Shown here one piece after another: positions 9,573-17,132 of a DNA stretch of 64,000 bases. The notes beneath the pieces are model-generated. The model searched no databases and was not told where the DNA came from. It saw nothing but the letters and a program-made list of their open reading frames with translations. A program made the translations under genes and the position numbers. Position 1 is the first letter of the stretch, and the number at the start of each line of letters is the position of its first letter. The DNA comes from Methylobacterium sp. J-068. Lineage in GTDB: Bacteria; Pseudomonadota; Alphaproteobacteria; Rhizobiales; Beijerinckiaceae. The stretch is from assembly GCF_022829445.1 (NCBI RefSeq), contig NZ_JAKSXY010000063.1, forward strand, positions 62,001-126,000, given 5' to 3'.

Positions 9573-10260
9573 ATCTTTTATTCCACACCTGATGAGACAG
9601 GCCCAGTCTTAAGCTTATCCAATGTAGATCCGTCAAGAAAGCTCTTTTGGCGATCCCAGATCTTGCTGTGCGTCTTCACATGCCAACGACAATCAACTTT
9701 GCATGCGGGAAATGCTCCGTAGCCGATTGGTCCACTATCAACATGAATTTTGTAATCCCAATACTCCTATCCCGTGCAATGAGCAAACGGGAGTCGCGTC
9801 CAGTGGCCATGAATCGTGCCGTTCACCGGCTTGAACCGAAGTATGCGCCACCTTTCATAGGTAAGATTGCGCGCCTAGATGCCTCAGTGGTTGATTCACA
9901 CCGTGCAACGTTTCGGCGTCTCGCCCCCCATCTGCGGCCGAGGCAGTGACAGGTCAGATAGGCCTCGAAGTTGGACGGTAAAGCCTGCGGCGCGCACGGC
10001 TTGCATTGCCCCAATCTGGGCATAAAGCCTCCAGCACATGTGCTACGTCGAGTGGAGCAGAGGCGGTTATGGCGTGCCGAACGGGATGGCATATCGAGAG
10101 CATCACGCATTTTGAGAGAATGCCTGCGGCGCGCGGGGTATAGGCGCGGATTCGATTCGCCCCGAAACCAGTGCCGACTCTCGTGCGTCCCAGAAACACG
10201 GTCTGTTCCGCCATGGCCGCGATGTCCGCAGCGGAATACCATTGTTACATAAAGAAAACT
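9573..10260. other. 688-bp region without a convincing gene
   Basis: This is the right side of the low-GC island; composition rises back to normal by about 9800. Several open frames of 60-140 codons exist on both strands, but none has a recognisable domain or good start. A short repeat, cctgcggcgcgc, occurs twice (about 9984 and 10123). A tRNA T-arm-like stretch at 10137-10165 does not fold into a full tRNA. Confidence 0.5.
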
Positions 10261-10335
<75 letters not shown>

Positions 10336-10352
10336 AAGCGCTGGCGTGGCGT

Positions 10353-10381
10353 TGTCTAGACGCAGTCTCGGGCGCTGGCAA
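10353..10381 (-). promoter_or_regulatory. Housekeeping sigma promoter of tRNA-Gln
   Basis: On the minus strand, TTGCCA (10381-10376) is followed by a 17-bp spacer and TAGACA (10358-10353), 18 bp before the tRNA 5' end. Position and spacing fit a -35/-10 promoter. Confidence 0.65.
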
Positions 10382-10431
10382 CGGGGGGTGGGAGCGCTTT
10401 ATGCTCCCGCCCGCGCAACGGAGGGACGGGC

Positions 10432-11184
10432 ATGGCGGGTCGGGTCGCGATCGTGACGGGGGCGGGCTCGGGGATCGGGCGCGTGGTGGCGCTCGGGCTG
10501 GCGCGGGCGGGCTATAATCTCGCCCTGGCCGGGCGGCGGGTCGCGCCGCTGGAGGCGGTCGCGTCCGAGGCGCGGGGCTGCGGCGTCGCGGCGGAAGCCA
10601 TCGCCACCGACGTGGCCGAGGCGGCCTCCGTGGCGGACCTGTTCGCGCGGGTGGCGGCGCGCTTCGGGCGGCTCGACCTCCTGTTCAACAATGCCGGCGT
10701 GTTCACGCCGGGCGCGGCGATCGACGCCGTCACCCTCGACGACTGGCGCCGCTCGGTGGACGTGAACCTCACCGGCGCGTTCCTGTGCACGCAAGGCGCC
10801 TTCCGGATGATGAAGGCCCAGGTCCCGCGCGGGGGCCGCATCATCAACAACGGCTCCATCGCCGCCCAGGCGCCGCGCCCGCATTCGGCGCCCTACGCGG
10901 CCACCAAGCACGCCATCACGGGGCTGACCAAGGCGACCTCCCTCGACGGGCGCCCCCACGACATCGCCTGCGGGCAGATCGATATCGGCAATGCCGAGAC
11001 GGAGATGACGGCGGGCATCGCCGCCGGCGCCCGGCAGGCCGACGGCAGCGTCCGGCCCGAGCCCGTGATGGAGGCGCGCCACGTGGCCGACGCGGTGGTC
11101 TACATGGCCGGGCTGCCGCTCTCGGCCAACGTGCAGTTCATGACCGTGGTCGCGACCACCATGCCCTATCTCGGGCGCGGCTGA
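10432..11184 (+). CDS. Classical short-chain dehydrogenase/reductase
   Basis: This 250-residue SDR-family oxidoreductase uses NAD(P)H. It shows the Rossmann TGxxxGIG (9-16), the NNAG motif (86-89) and the catalytic Ser142, Tyr155 and Lys159 (SIAAQ...YAATK). Arg36-Arg37 (GRR) after the second strand suggest NADP(H) preference. The substrate is not predictable. It lies on the same strand as prfC, 125 bp ahead, but nothing links the two functionally. Confidence 0.9.
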   Translation: MAGRVAIVTGAGSGIGRVVALGLARAGYNLALAGRRVAPLEAVASEARGCGVAAEAIATDVAEAASVADLFARVAARFGRLDLLFNNAGVFTPGAAIDAVTLDDWRRSVDVNLTGAFLCTQGAFRMMKAQVPRGGRIINNGSIAAQAPRPHSAPYAATKHAITGLTKATSLDGRPHDIACGQIDIGNAETEMTAGIAAGARQADGSVRPEPVMEARHVADAVVYMAGLPLSANVQFMTVVATTMPYLGRG

Positions 11185-11309
11185 GTTTTGCGCATCGCGT
11201 CCGAAACGCCTACAGAACAGCACCGCGCCGCCCCTTCGCGCCCGCCCGTCGTCGAATCCCCGCCGCGAACGCCGTCCGCCGCGCGGGGACCTGGAACGCC
11301 TTGCCCGCC

Positions 11310-12929
11310 ATGCTGATGCAAACTGAGATGAAATCCGCCGACGCGAAAGCCGATCCGGTCGCCCGTCGCCGCACCTTCGCGATCATCTCGCACCCGGATG
11401 CGGGCAAGACCACGCTCACCGAGAAGCTGCTGCTGTTCGGCGGCGCCATCCAGCTCGCCGGCGAGGTCAAGGCCAAGCGCAACCGCGTCTCGACGCGCTC
11501 GGACTGGATGGGCATCGAGAAGGAGCGCGGCATCTCCGTCGTCACCTCGGTGATGACGTTCGAGTACGGCGACTGCGTCTTCAACCTCCTCGACACCCCG
11601 GGCCACGAGGACTTCTCGGAGGACACCTACCGCACGCTCACGGCCGTCGATTCGGCCGTGATGGTGATCGACGCGGCGAAAGGCATCGAGGCGCGCACGC
11701 GCAAGCTGTTCGAGGTCTGTCGGCTCCGCGACATTCCCATCGTCACCTTCGTGAACAAGCTCGACCGCGAGGCCCGCGACCCGTTCGAGCTCCTCGACGA
11801 GATCGAGAAGGTGCTGGCGCTGGACGTGGCGCCCGTGACCTGGCCCATCGGCCGGGGCCGGAACTTCGCCGGCACCTACGACCTCGGCAACGGCCGGGTC
11901 CGCCGCCTCGACGCGGCGGACGATGCCGGCACCGTGCCGGTGACGGGGATCGACGATCCCTTGTTCGACACCCTGCTGACGGAGAACGGCGAGGCCGCGA
12001 CCTGGCGCGAGGAGGCGGAACTCGCCGAGACCGGCCTGAAGCGCTTCGACCTCGAGGCCTTCCGCGAGGGCCACCTCACGCCGGTGTTCTTCGGCAGCGC
12101 CTTACGCAATTTCGGGGTGCGCGACCTCATCGACGGGCTCGCCCGCTTCGCGCCCCCGCCGCGCGGCCAGGACGCCGACAAGCGCCTCGTGGAGCCGACG
12201 GAACCGAAGATGACCGGCTTCGTCTTCAAGATCCAGGCGAACATGGACCCGAACCACCGCGACCGCATCGCCTTCATGCGCGTCTGCTCGGGGCGGCTGA
12301 ACCGGGGCATGAAGGCCAAGCTCGTGCGCACCGGCAAGCCGATGTCGCTCTCGGCCCCGCAATTCTTCTTCGCGCAGGACCGCGCCATCGCGGACGAGGC
12401 CTTCGCGGGCGATGTCGTCGGCATCCCGAACCACGGCACCCTGCGCATCGGCGACACCCTGACGGAGGGCGAGGAGATCGTGTTTCGCGGGGTGCCGAGC
12501 TTCGCCCCCGAGATCCTGCGCCGGATCAAGCTCACCGACGCGATGAAGGCCAAGAAACTGCGCGAAGCCCTCCAGCAGATGGGCGAGGAGGGCGTGGTGC
12601 AGGTGTTTCGCCCGCATGACGGCTCCCAGGCCATCGTGGGCGTCGTCGGCGCCCTGCAGCTCGACGTCCTGAAGGAGCGCCTCCAGGCCGAGTACGGCCT
12701 GCCGATCGACTACGAGCCGACCCGCTTCTCGATCTGCCGCTGGATCACGGCCGACAAGGAGACCGACCTCGACAAGTTCATCGGCAGCCACGGCTCGGCC
12801 CTGGCGAGCGACCTCGACGGGGCTCCGGTCTTCATGGCCACCACCGCCTTCTCGCTACGCTACGAGGAGGAGCGCGCGCCGGAGGTGCGCTTCAGCGACA
12901 TCAAGGATTACCAGAAGCGCGCCGCCTGA
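11310..12929 (+). CDS. prfC: Peptide chain release factor 3
   Basis: This 539-residue translational GTPase recycles RF1/RF2 from the ribosome after termination. The G motifs are clear: SHPDAGKTTL (G1), the RF3-specific switch region around RGISVVTSVMTF, DTPGHEDF (G3) and NKLD (G4). The C-terminal RF3 domain follows, with FSLRYEEERAPEVRFSDIKDYQ at the end. Length is close to the usual 530. The start is taken at 11310, with cctggaa upstream; ATGs at 11316 and 11328 are also possible. A 10-bp GC hairpin overlaps the stop codon but lacks a T-run. Confidence 0.95.
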   Translation: MLMQTEMKSADAKADPVARRRTFAIISHPDAGKTTLTEKLLLFGGAIQLAGEVKAKRNRVSTRSDWMGIEKERGISVVTSVMTFEYGDCVFNLLDTPGHEDFSEDTYRTLTAVDSAVMVIDAAKGIEARTRKLFEVCRLRDIPIVTFVNKLDREARDPFELLDEIEKVLALDVAPVTWPIGRGRNFAGTYDLGNGRVRRLDAADDAGTVPVTGIDDPLFDTLLTENGEAATWREEAELAETGLKRFDLEAFREGHLTPVFFGSALRNFGVRDLIDGLARFAPPPRGQDADKRLVEPTEPKMTGFVFKIQANMDPNHRDRIAFMRVCSGRLNRGMKAKLVRTGKPMSLSAPQFFFAQDRAIADEAFAGDVVGIPNHGTLRIGDTLTEGEEIVFRGVPSFAPEILRRIKLTDAMKAKKLREALQQMGEEGVVQVFRPHDGSQAIVGVVGALQLDVLKERLQAEYGLPIDYEPTRFSICRWITADKETDLDKFIGSHGSALASDLDGAPVFMATTAFSLRYEEERAPEVRFSDIKDYQKRAA

Positions 12930-13154
12930 AGGCGGCGCGCGCGGTCGGGCCCAAGAGCGCGACCCGGGCCAAGTCTACGCGCCGAAAAGCCAAGCTGACT
13001 GAAATATTCGGTTCCGGTCTCGAGACATCGGGACAGGTCCGCGAAAAGGGTTTAGTGTCGGACGCATCCGCTCTCGGCGCCTGCACGCGCGAGCATGCGT
13101 TGCAAGTTTGGGCGTCCACGTCGTGAGCTTCATCCCCGGACGAGGGTTTGAGCG

Positions 13155-13964
13155 ATGACGACACTTCATGCCGATCAGTTCCACCACGCGGATCACCACC
13201 GGCACGGCATGGCCCGGCCGGTCGTGAACGCGATCGATGCGCGCGACCTGTCCTTCGCGCTGCGGCGCGGGTGGGACGACTTCCAGGCGATGCCGACCCA
13301 CGCGCTGTTCATCGGGCTGATCTATCCGCTGATCGGCCTCGTGCTGGCGACGGTCGCGTTCGGCACGGCGGTGCTGCCGCTGGTCTTCCCCCTGGCGGCG
13401 GGGTTCGCCCTCATCGGCCCCTTCGCGGCGGTCGGCCTCTACGAACTCAGCCGGCGCCGCGAGCGGGGCCTTCCGGCCGATTGGGCGGCGGCCTTTTCCA
13501 GCCTGAACCGCACGGCGGCGGGCGCGCTCGCGGGCATCGGCCTTCTCCTGACCCTGATCTTCGCCTGCTGGCTGGTGGCCGCGCAGGGGATCTACTGGGG
13601 GCTCTACGGCGACGCCGCCCCGGATTCCCTCCTCGGCTTCGCCCGCGACGTGCTCACCACCCCGCGCGGCTGGGCCCTGATCGCGATCGGCAACCTCGTG
13701 GGATTCGCCTTCTCCCTCGCGGTGCTGGCGATCAGCGTGGTCTCGGTGCCGATGCTGGTGGACCGGCGGATCGACACGCTCACGGCGATCGAGACGTCGT
13801 TGGCGGCGTTCCGGCGTAACCCGCTCACCCTGACGGCCTGGGGCTTCGTGGTGGCCGGATTGCTGGTCCTCGGATCGCTGCCGCTCTTCGTCGGCCTCGC
13901 GGTGGTGATGCCGATCCTCGGACACGCGACCTGGCACCTCTACAGGCGGATCGTCCCCGCCTGA
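13155..13964 (+). CDS. DUF2189 family inner-membrane protein
   Basis: This 269-residue protein has a His-rich N-terminus followed by about six transmembrane segments. The pattern, with AIDARDLSFALRRGWDDFQAMPTHALFIGLIYP leading into the first helix pair and a final NPLTLTAWGFVVAGLLVLGSLPLF, matches DUF2189, whose members are often annotated as cytochrome c oxidase subunit-like. The function is unknown. The 225-bp region upstream shows no other gene. It is transcribed toward the minus-strand genes that begin at 15581. Confidence 0.8.
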   Translation: MTTLHADQFHHADHHRHGMARPVVNAIDARDLSFALRRGWDDFQAMPTHALFIGLIYPLIGLVLATVAFGTAVLPLVFPLAAGFALIGPFAAVGLYELSRRRERGLPADWAAAFSSLNRTAAGALAGIGLLLTLIFACWLVAAQGIYWGLYGDAAPDSLLGFARDVLTTPRGWALIAIGNLVGFAFSLAVLAISVVSVPMLVDRRIDTLTAIETSLAAFRRNPLTLTAWGFVVAGLLVLGSLPLFVGLAVVMPILGHATWHLYRRIVPA

Positions 13965-14026
13965 GGGCCCGCCCGCGGGCATCCTCGCAGCGTCACGGCC
14001 TGCGGCGCGGACGGCACGCGGGACGA

Positions 14027-14689
14027 TCAGTAGATCGTCTCCAGCATGTTGTCGGCCTCTTCCATCTGTAGCAGGTCGGACGTGGATCCATACGCTTTCG
14101 CGACCGGGTCGAATTTCAGGACCTTGCGGGAGAACCAGGCCAGATCACTGTCCGTCCTCGCGCAACCGCTGTTCCTGACGACCCGCGTGCCTCGGAAAAC
14201 GGCCAGCCCCGCCGAGCGCCGGCAATCGCCGCCGATACATTCGGTCAGCAGGATGCGAAGCGGGCCCTGATCGAACCAGACCTGCTTGACCAGGGCGCCG
14301 GGACTCGCCGGAGCGACGTTCGCCTTGAAGCGATGGCCGTTGGCCTGGTCGGCCACGTAGAGGGTCCGAATCATTTTTGGATTGCCCTCGCGATAGGATA
14401 GCTGGCGGATCGAATCCCGATCAGATCGGGCACAGAGGGATACGACGTCCGAACCCAGCGCGCAGGAGAACACCACCTCTTCGTCGGCCTGGCAGAGCGA
14501 GGCCGGGGGTTGCGTGGTCTCGGCAAGACCGTTCTTTGTAAGACCGTTCATGGCAAGGCCATCTCGGGCAAGGCCATCCTGGGCGAAGCAGCACGGCAAG
14601 ACCGCGATCAGGAGCCAGGCTTTAGCTGAAAGCGCTATAGGCCCGCTGAAAATGCTCGCAGCGCTTGCCGTAGCTGTCCGTACCGGCAT
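14027..14689 (-). CDS. Secreted Cys-containing protein, candidate immunity partner of the GH19 enzyme
   Basis: This 220-residue protein has a signal peptide (AWLLIAVLPCCFA then QDG), a stretch of five-residue repeats (DGLAR-DGLAM-NGLTK-NGLAE), and a body with paired cysteines: SLCQADEEVVFSC, VVSLCARS, LTECIGGDC and NSGC. The FxC...vsLCa pattern recurs in small periplasmic proteins of unknown function. I chose the ATG at 14689 (gaaggtc ribosome site), which overlaps the end of the upstream lytic-enzyme gene by 68 bp and implies coupled expression. A periplasmic protein co-produced with a peptidoglycan or chitin hydrolase could neutralise it; this is inference. The region is less GC-rich than its neighbours. 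Confidence 0.7.
   Translation of the reverse strand: MPVRTATASAASIFSGPIALSAKAWLLIAVLPCCFAQDGLARDGLAMNGLTKNGLAETTQPPASLCQADEEVVFSCALGSDVVSLCARSDRDSIRQLSYREGNPKMIRTLYVADQANGHRFKANVAPASPGALVKQVWFDQGPLRILLTECIGGDCRRSAGLAVFRGTRVVRNSGCARTDSDLAWFSRKVLKFDPVAKAYGSTSDLLQMEEADNMLETIY
14522..14581. repeat. Four 15-bp tandem repeats inside the secreted protein gene
   Basis: Units start at 14522, 14537, 14552 and 14567, each close to ggcaaggccatcctg, and encode pentapeptides of the form x-G-L-x-x just after the signal peptide. Confidence 0.8.
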
Positions 14690-15581
14690 TGATGACCTTC
14701 GTGATCCGATCGACGTCGGCATCGGCATGCCCTCTATCGGCGAGTCGATGAAGCTTATGAATTTTCCAGTAGCAGATCGCAGAGCGGAGGCTGTAGGGAA
14801 ATTCGGCCAGCAATTCGGGATTCGACACGAAACTCAAGCGACGGATCGACTTTTTCTCCAGATACAATTCCCCGTACTTCTTGGTTAGAGCGGCATAATT
14901 TGTGCGCCCGGTGATCTGTATCAAACCGCGCCCGCGGAATTTCCACCCATCCCCACTGTCTATGCCGCCATTACCATTCCTGTCGGCATAGACCTTGTTG
15001 GCGATCGTCTCTTCATCGGCTTTGCGCGTGATTTTTTTGGTTTTTTCATCCTTGGCATAGCCATCTTCTTTGGCTTCGTCCTTATGACGCTTGTAATAGC
15101 CGAATTTGACGGGCAACACCGCCGGATTGTAATTCAGATTTTCGACGGTCTTCGAGAGGTCGGCGCCGCTTTCCTCTCTCAGTTGCGCGAAGAAATGCGC
15201 TTGACGCAACGGACTATCGAGACCGTACAGCTTGAGATCCCGGTTCAGCTCGAGGGCGACGGACGACAGGTAATCCGGATCGGCATTTGGAAACACGATC
15301 CTCAACTTGCCGGCGTCCAGGTTCGTATGGGCGGGCAACTTGATGTGTTTCAGGCCGGACACATTGATGGAGGTCGTGAACGCGCTCCGGCTGTCCCTCA
15401 CCTTGGCAAGGTACCGGACGATCTCCTGATCCGACAGCAGAGCGACGCGCATGGTGTCGGAGAGGGCGAGACGAAGGGCGTGCATCGCGTCGCCGCTGCC
15501 GGGCGCGCTCCTGAGGGTCTGCTCCGTCGCGGCCACGTTCCGCAACCGATTCCGGGGCGACGCTCTTGACGGGGTCGACAT
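14622..15581 (-). CDS. GH19-type lytic enzyme (chitinase/endolysin-like)
   Basis: This 319-residue protein has a C-terminal half that is a glycoside hydrolase family 19 fold: AHFFAQLREESG (128-139, catalytic Glu136 or Glu137), NLNYNP, GWKFRGRGLIQITGRTNYAAL (212-232) and NAGTDSYGKRC near the end. A charged Lys/Glu insertion lies at about 165-192. There is no signal peptide, so export would need a phage-type or type VI-type route. The N-terminal ~115 residues are unrecognised. The start at 15581 has gaagagg upstream. It overlaps the next gene, a secreted protein. GH19 enzymes of this type act on peptidoglycan in phage lysis and interbacterial killing. Confidence 0.8.
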   Translation of the reverse strand: MSTPSRASPRNRLRNVAATEQTLRSAPGSGDAMHALRLALSDTMRVALLSDQEIVRYLAKVRDSRSAFTTSINVSGLKHIKLPAHTNLDAGKLRIVFPNADPDYLSSVALELNRDLKLYGLDSPLRQAHFFAQLREESGADLSKTVENLNYNPAVLPVKFGYYKRHKDEAKEDGYAKDEKTKKITRKADEETIANKVYADRNGNGGIDSGDGWKFRGRGLIQITGRTNYAALTKKYGELYLEKKSIRRLSFVSNPELLAEFPYSLRSAICYWKIHKLHRLADRGHADADVDRITKVINAGTDSYGKRCEHFQRAYSAFS

Positions 15582-15901
15582 GCAGCGGCCTCTTCACCCG
15601 AGGATTGGCTCTCGGCACGGGCGCCCCCGCCCGCCGACACGTCGCGAGCGGGTGACGGCCGGCGACATCGCGTCGGGGAAAGTCCCCCGGACGGCCCTGC
15701 GCGACATGCGATCATAAGAACAAAGCGCCGGCCGCGCCAGTTGTCGCGTGACATCGACAGCATTCGAACGGCGAGCCGCGCTGGGGTAGCGGCTCGCACG
15801 CGGGCGGAGCCGGAGAATGCGGCCGGGCGCGTCGGGCGGCCGCGTACGTCACCTCCCGTCGTATCGGGACCCGGAACCCGTCCCGCTCAGAACGCGACCG
15901 A
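15582..15901. other. 320-bp intergenic region, no gene seen
   Basis: It lies between the GH19 gene and the response regulator, both on the minus strand. It must carry the promoter of the GH19 gene; I could not identify a convincing -35/-10 pair. Confidence 0.5.
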
Positions 15902-16354
15902 TCAGAATTTGCCCAGCATCGGGAAGTCGATGCTCAGCGCCGATTCCGCGGCGAGCGGCGCCTCGCGGCGGCGCGGCTTGCGGTTGATCACCTGCTTCAG
16001 CTTGGTCTTCAGCACCGACATGTCGAAGGGCTTGAGGATGAAGGCGTCGGCCCCCGCCTGGTGCGCCAGGTTGATGTCCTCGAAATCGAACGACGCCTCG
16101 GTGAGCAGGAAGGGGGTGTTCATCAGGGCGTCGTCGGCGCGGATCTCGCGCAGGAACGAGAGCCCGTCCATCGGCTCCATGTCGAGGTCGGAGATCACCA
16201 GGGCATAGCGGCGCTCGCGCATCCGCTCGAGGGCCGTGACGGCATCGGTCACGCCCTCGACGTCCGGGAAGCCGAGCCGGTTCATCAACAGGATGACCAG
16301 CTTCAGGAGCTTCTCCTGGTCGTCGACGATGAGGATCGCGGGCGTCTCGCTCAT
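15902..16354 (-). CDS. Single-domain (CheY-like) response regulator
   Basis: This 150-residue receiver domain with a short tail has the acidic pocket Asp11/Asp12, phospho-acceptor Asp56 (VISDLDMEPMDG), a Thr/Ser switch near Thr85 and Lys108 (ILKPFD). There is no output domain, so it would act by protein contact, as CheY does on the flagellar switch or as a phosphorelay intermediate. The ~30-residue C-terminal tail beyond the receiver is unusual for CheY. It lies 55 bp downstream of a BLUF photoreceptor gene on the same strand and immediately beside the hook genes. Confidence 0.9.
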   Translation of the reverse strand: MSETPAILIVDDQEKLLKLVILLMNRLGFPDVEGVTDAVTALERMRERRYALVISDLDMEPMDGLSFLREIRADDALMNTPFLLTEASFDFEDINLAHQAGADAFILKPFDMSVLKTKLKQVINRKPRRREAPLAAESALSIDFPMLGKF

Positions 16355-16409
16355 GAAATTTCACGGGTTTGAGTGCGGGGCGACGAAGTCGCGCCGGGCA
16401 GGATCTCGC

Positions 16410-16877
16410 TCAGACGAACAGGTGGTCGATCCCCTGCTTCGTCATGGATTCGGCCTGGAGGTTCACGGCGAGTCCGTGGATCGCCGCGCCCTTGGGCGTG
16501 CCGCGCTGGAACATCGGCAACAGGTTCGCCTTCTGGAACAGCCCGTCGTTGACCGGGCCGCGAACACCCGTGGTGAACGAGTTCACGAACTCGCGCTTGA
16601 GGATCTCCCGCCACTCGACGATCTGCACGTCTCGGTGGCGCGGGTCGTTGCTGATCCGGCCGAAGGTGTCGCTCACCGAGGCGCGTTCGCCCTCGATGAT
16701 CTGGGCGGCGAAATTCTGGTCGATGATCAGGAAGCTGGTGATCACCGAGAACTCGTTCTTCTTCTGCGCCTGCCGCGTGATCTCGCCGATCTGCCGCGTG
16801 CGCGAGGGTGCGTCCGCCGCGAGGTTCAGGCGCGAGAAGTAGATCAGGTGGATGAGGGTCGAGCGTTTGGCTCTCAT
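16410..16877 (-). CDS. BLUF-domain blue-light photoreceptor
   Basis: This 155-residue protein is a stand-alone BLUF domain (sensor of blue light using FAD) with a C-terminal extension. The signature residues are visible: Tyr13 in LIYFSRLN, Asn41 in KKNEFSVITSFL, and Gln59 in FAAQIIEGERASVSD, followed by HRDVQIVEWREI. These form the flavin hydrogen-bond switch. The glycine usually found in ITGxL is Ser here. About 50 C-terminal residues have no named domain. The start at 16877 has aaggcgg upstream. The response regulator follows 55 bp later and flgE is divergent, so blue light may feed into motility. Confidence 0.88.
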   Translation of the reverse strand: MRAKRSTLIHLIYFSRLNLAADAPSRTRQIGEITRQAQKKNEFSVITSFLIIDQNFAAQIIEGERASVSDTFGRISNDPRHRDVQIVEWREILKREFVNSFTTGVRGPVNDGLFQKANLLPMFQRGTPKGAAIHGLAVNLQAESMTKQGIDHLFV

Positions 16878-16924
16878 GATCGCGATACACCGCCTTTGAT
16901 CGCGCCACGTTAGACAGATCGGCG

Positions 16925-16939
16925 ATAACGCGACGTAAA
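16925..16939. promoter_or_regulatory. Degenerate CtrA-type box between BLUF and flgE
   Basis: The minus strand reads TTTA-N7-TTAT, two mismatches from TTAA-N7-TTAA. It lies in the divergent BLUF/flgE region beside the palindromes; weak evidence on its own. Confidence 0.35.
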
Positions 16940-16963
16940 CGACCGTTGCGGGACCGGACTGCC

Positions 16964-16978
16964 CGGCAAAAGCTGCCG
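16964..16978. promoter_or_regulatory. CGGCA-N5-TGCCG palindrome upstream of flgE
   Basis: An exact palindrome with spacer aaagc, 72 bp before the sigma-54 promoter of flgE. It shares the 10 fixed bases with sites at 25315, 31148 and 43161. Its position fits an enhancer for a sigma-54 activator such as FlbD (inferred). Confidence 0.7.
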
Positions 16979-16992
16979 CCTGACCGGCCCGG

Positions 16993-17007
16993 CGGCCGTT
17001 CCTGCCG
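16993..17007. promoter_or_regulatory. Second flgE palindrome, one mismatch
   Basis: CGGCC-N5-TGCCG, matching nine of ten fixed bases, lies 29 bp downstream of the exact copy and 43 bp before the sigma-54 element. Confidence 0.5.
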
Positions 17008-17050
17008 GGCGCCTCCTTGGCAAGATCTTGTATTTTCAATGACTTAGCGC

Positions 17051-17066
17051 TGGCACATCGCTTGCT
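17051..17066 (+). promoter_or_regulatory. Sigma-54 promoter of flgE
   Basis: TGGCACATCGCTTGCT matches the -24/-12 consensus TGGCAC-N5-TTGCA at all but the last base and has the obligatory GG-N10-GC. It lies about 67 bp before the flgE ATG. Confidence 0.85.
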
Positions 17067-17132
17067 GATCGAGACCGAGGCCGGCGCGGATGTGCACCGG
17101 CCCCACCACCGTCTCGCTTGGGGTTCCCGGCC

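Noticed and set aside
10131..10165. tRNA T-arm-like sequence ending near CCGAAACCA
   Set aside because: No matching acceptor strand or D/anticodon arms upstream; not a tRNA or tmRNA end.
9823..10242. 139-codon minus-strand frame beside tRNA-Gln
   Set aside because: No domain, no ribosome site, and atypical Arg/Cys/His-rich composition.
17018..17033. tggcaagatcttgta as a sigma-54 promoter
   Set aside because: It lacks the GG-N10-GC spacing; the proper element lies at 17051-17066.
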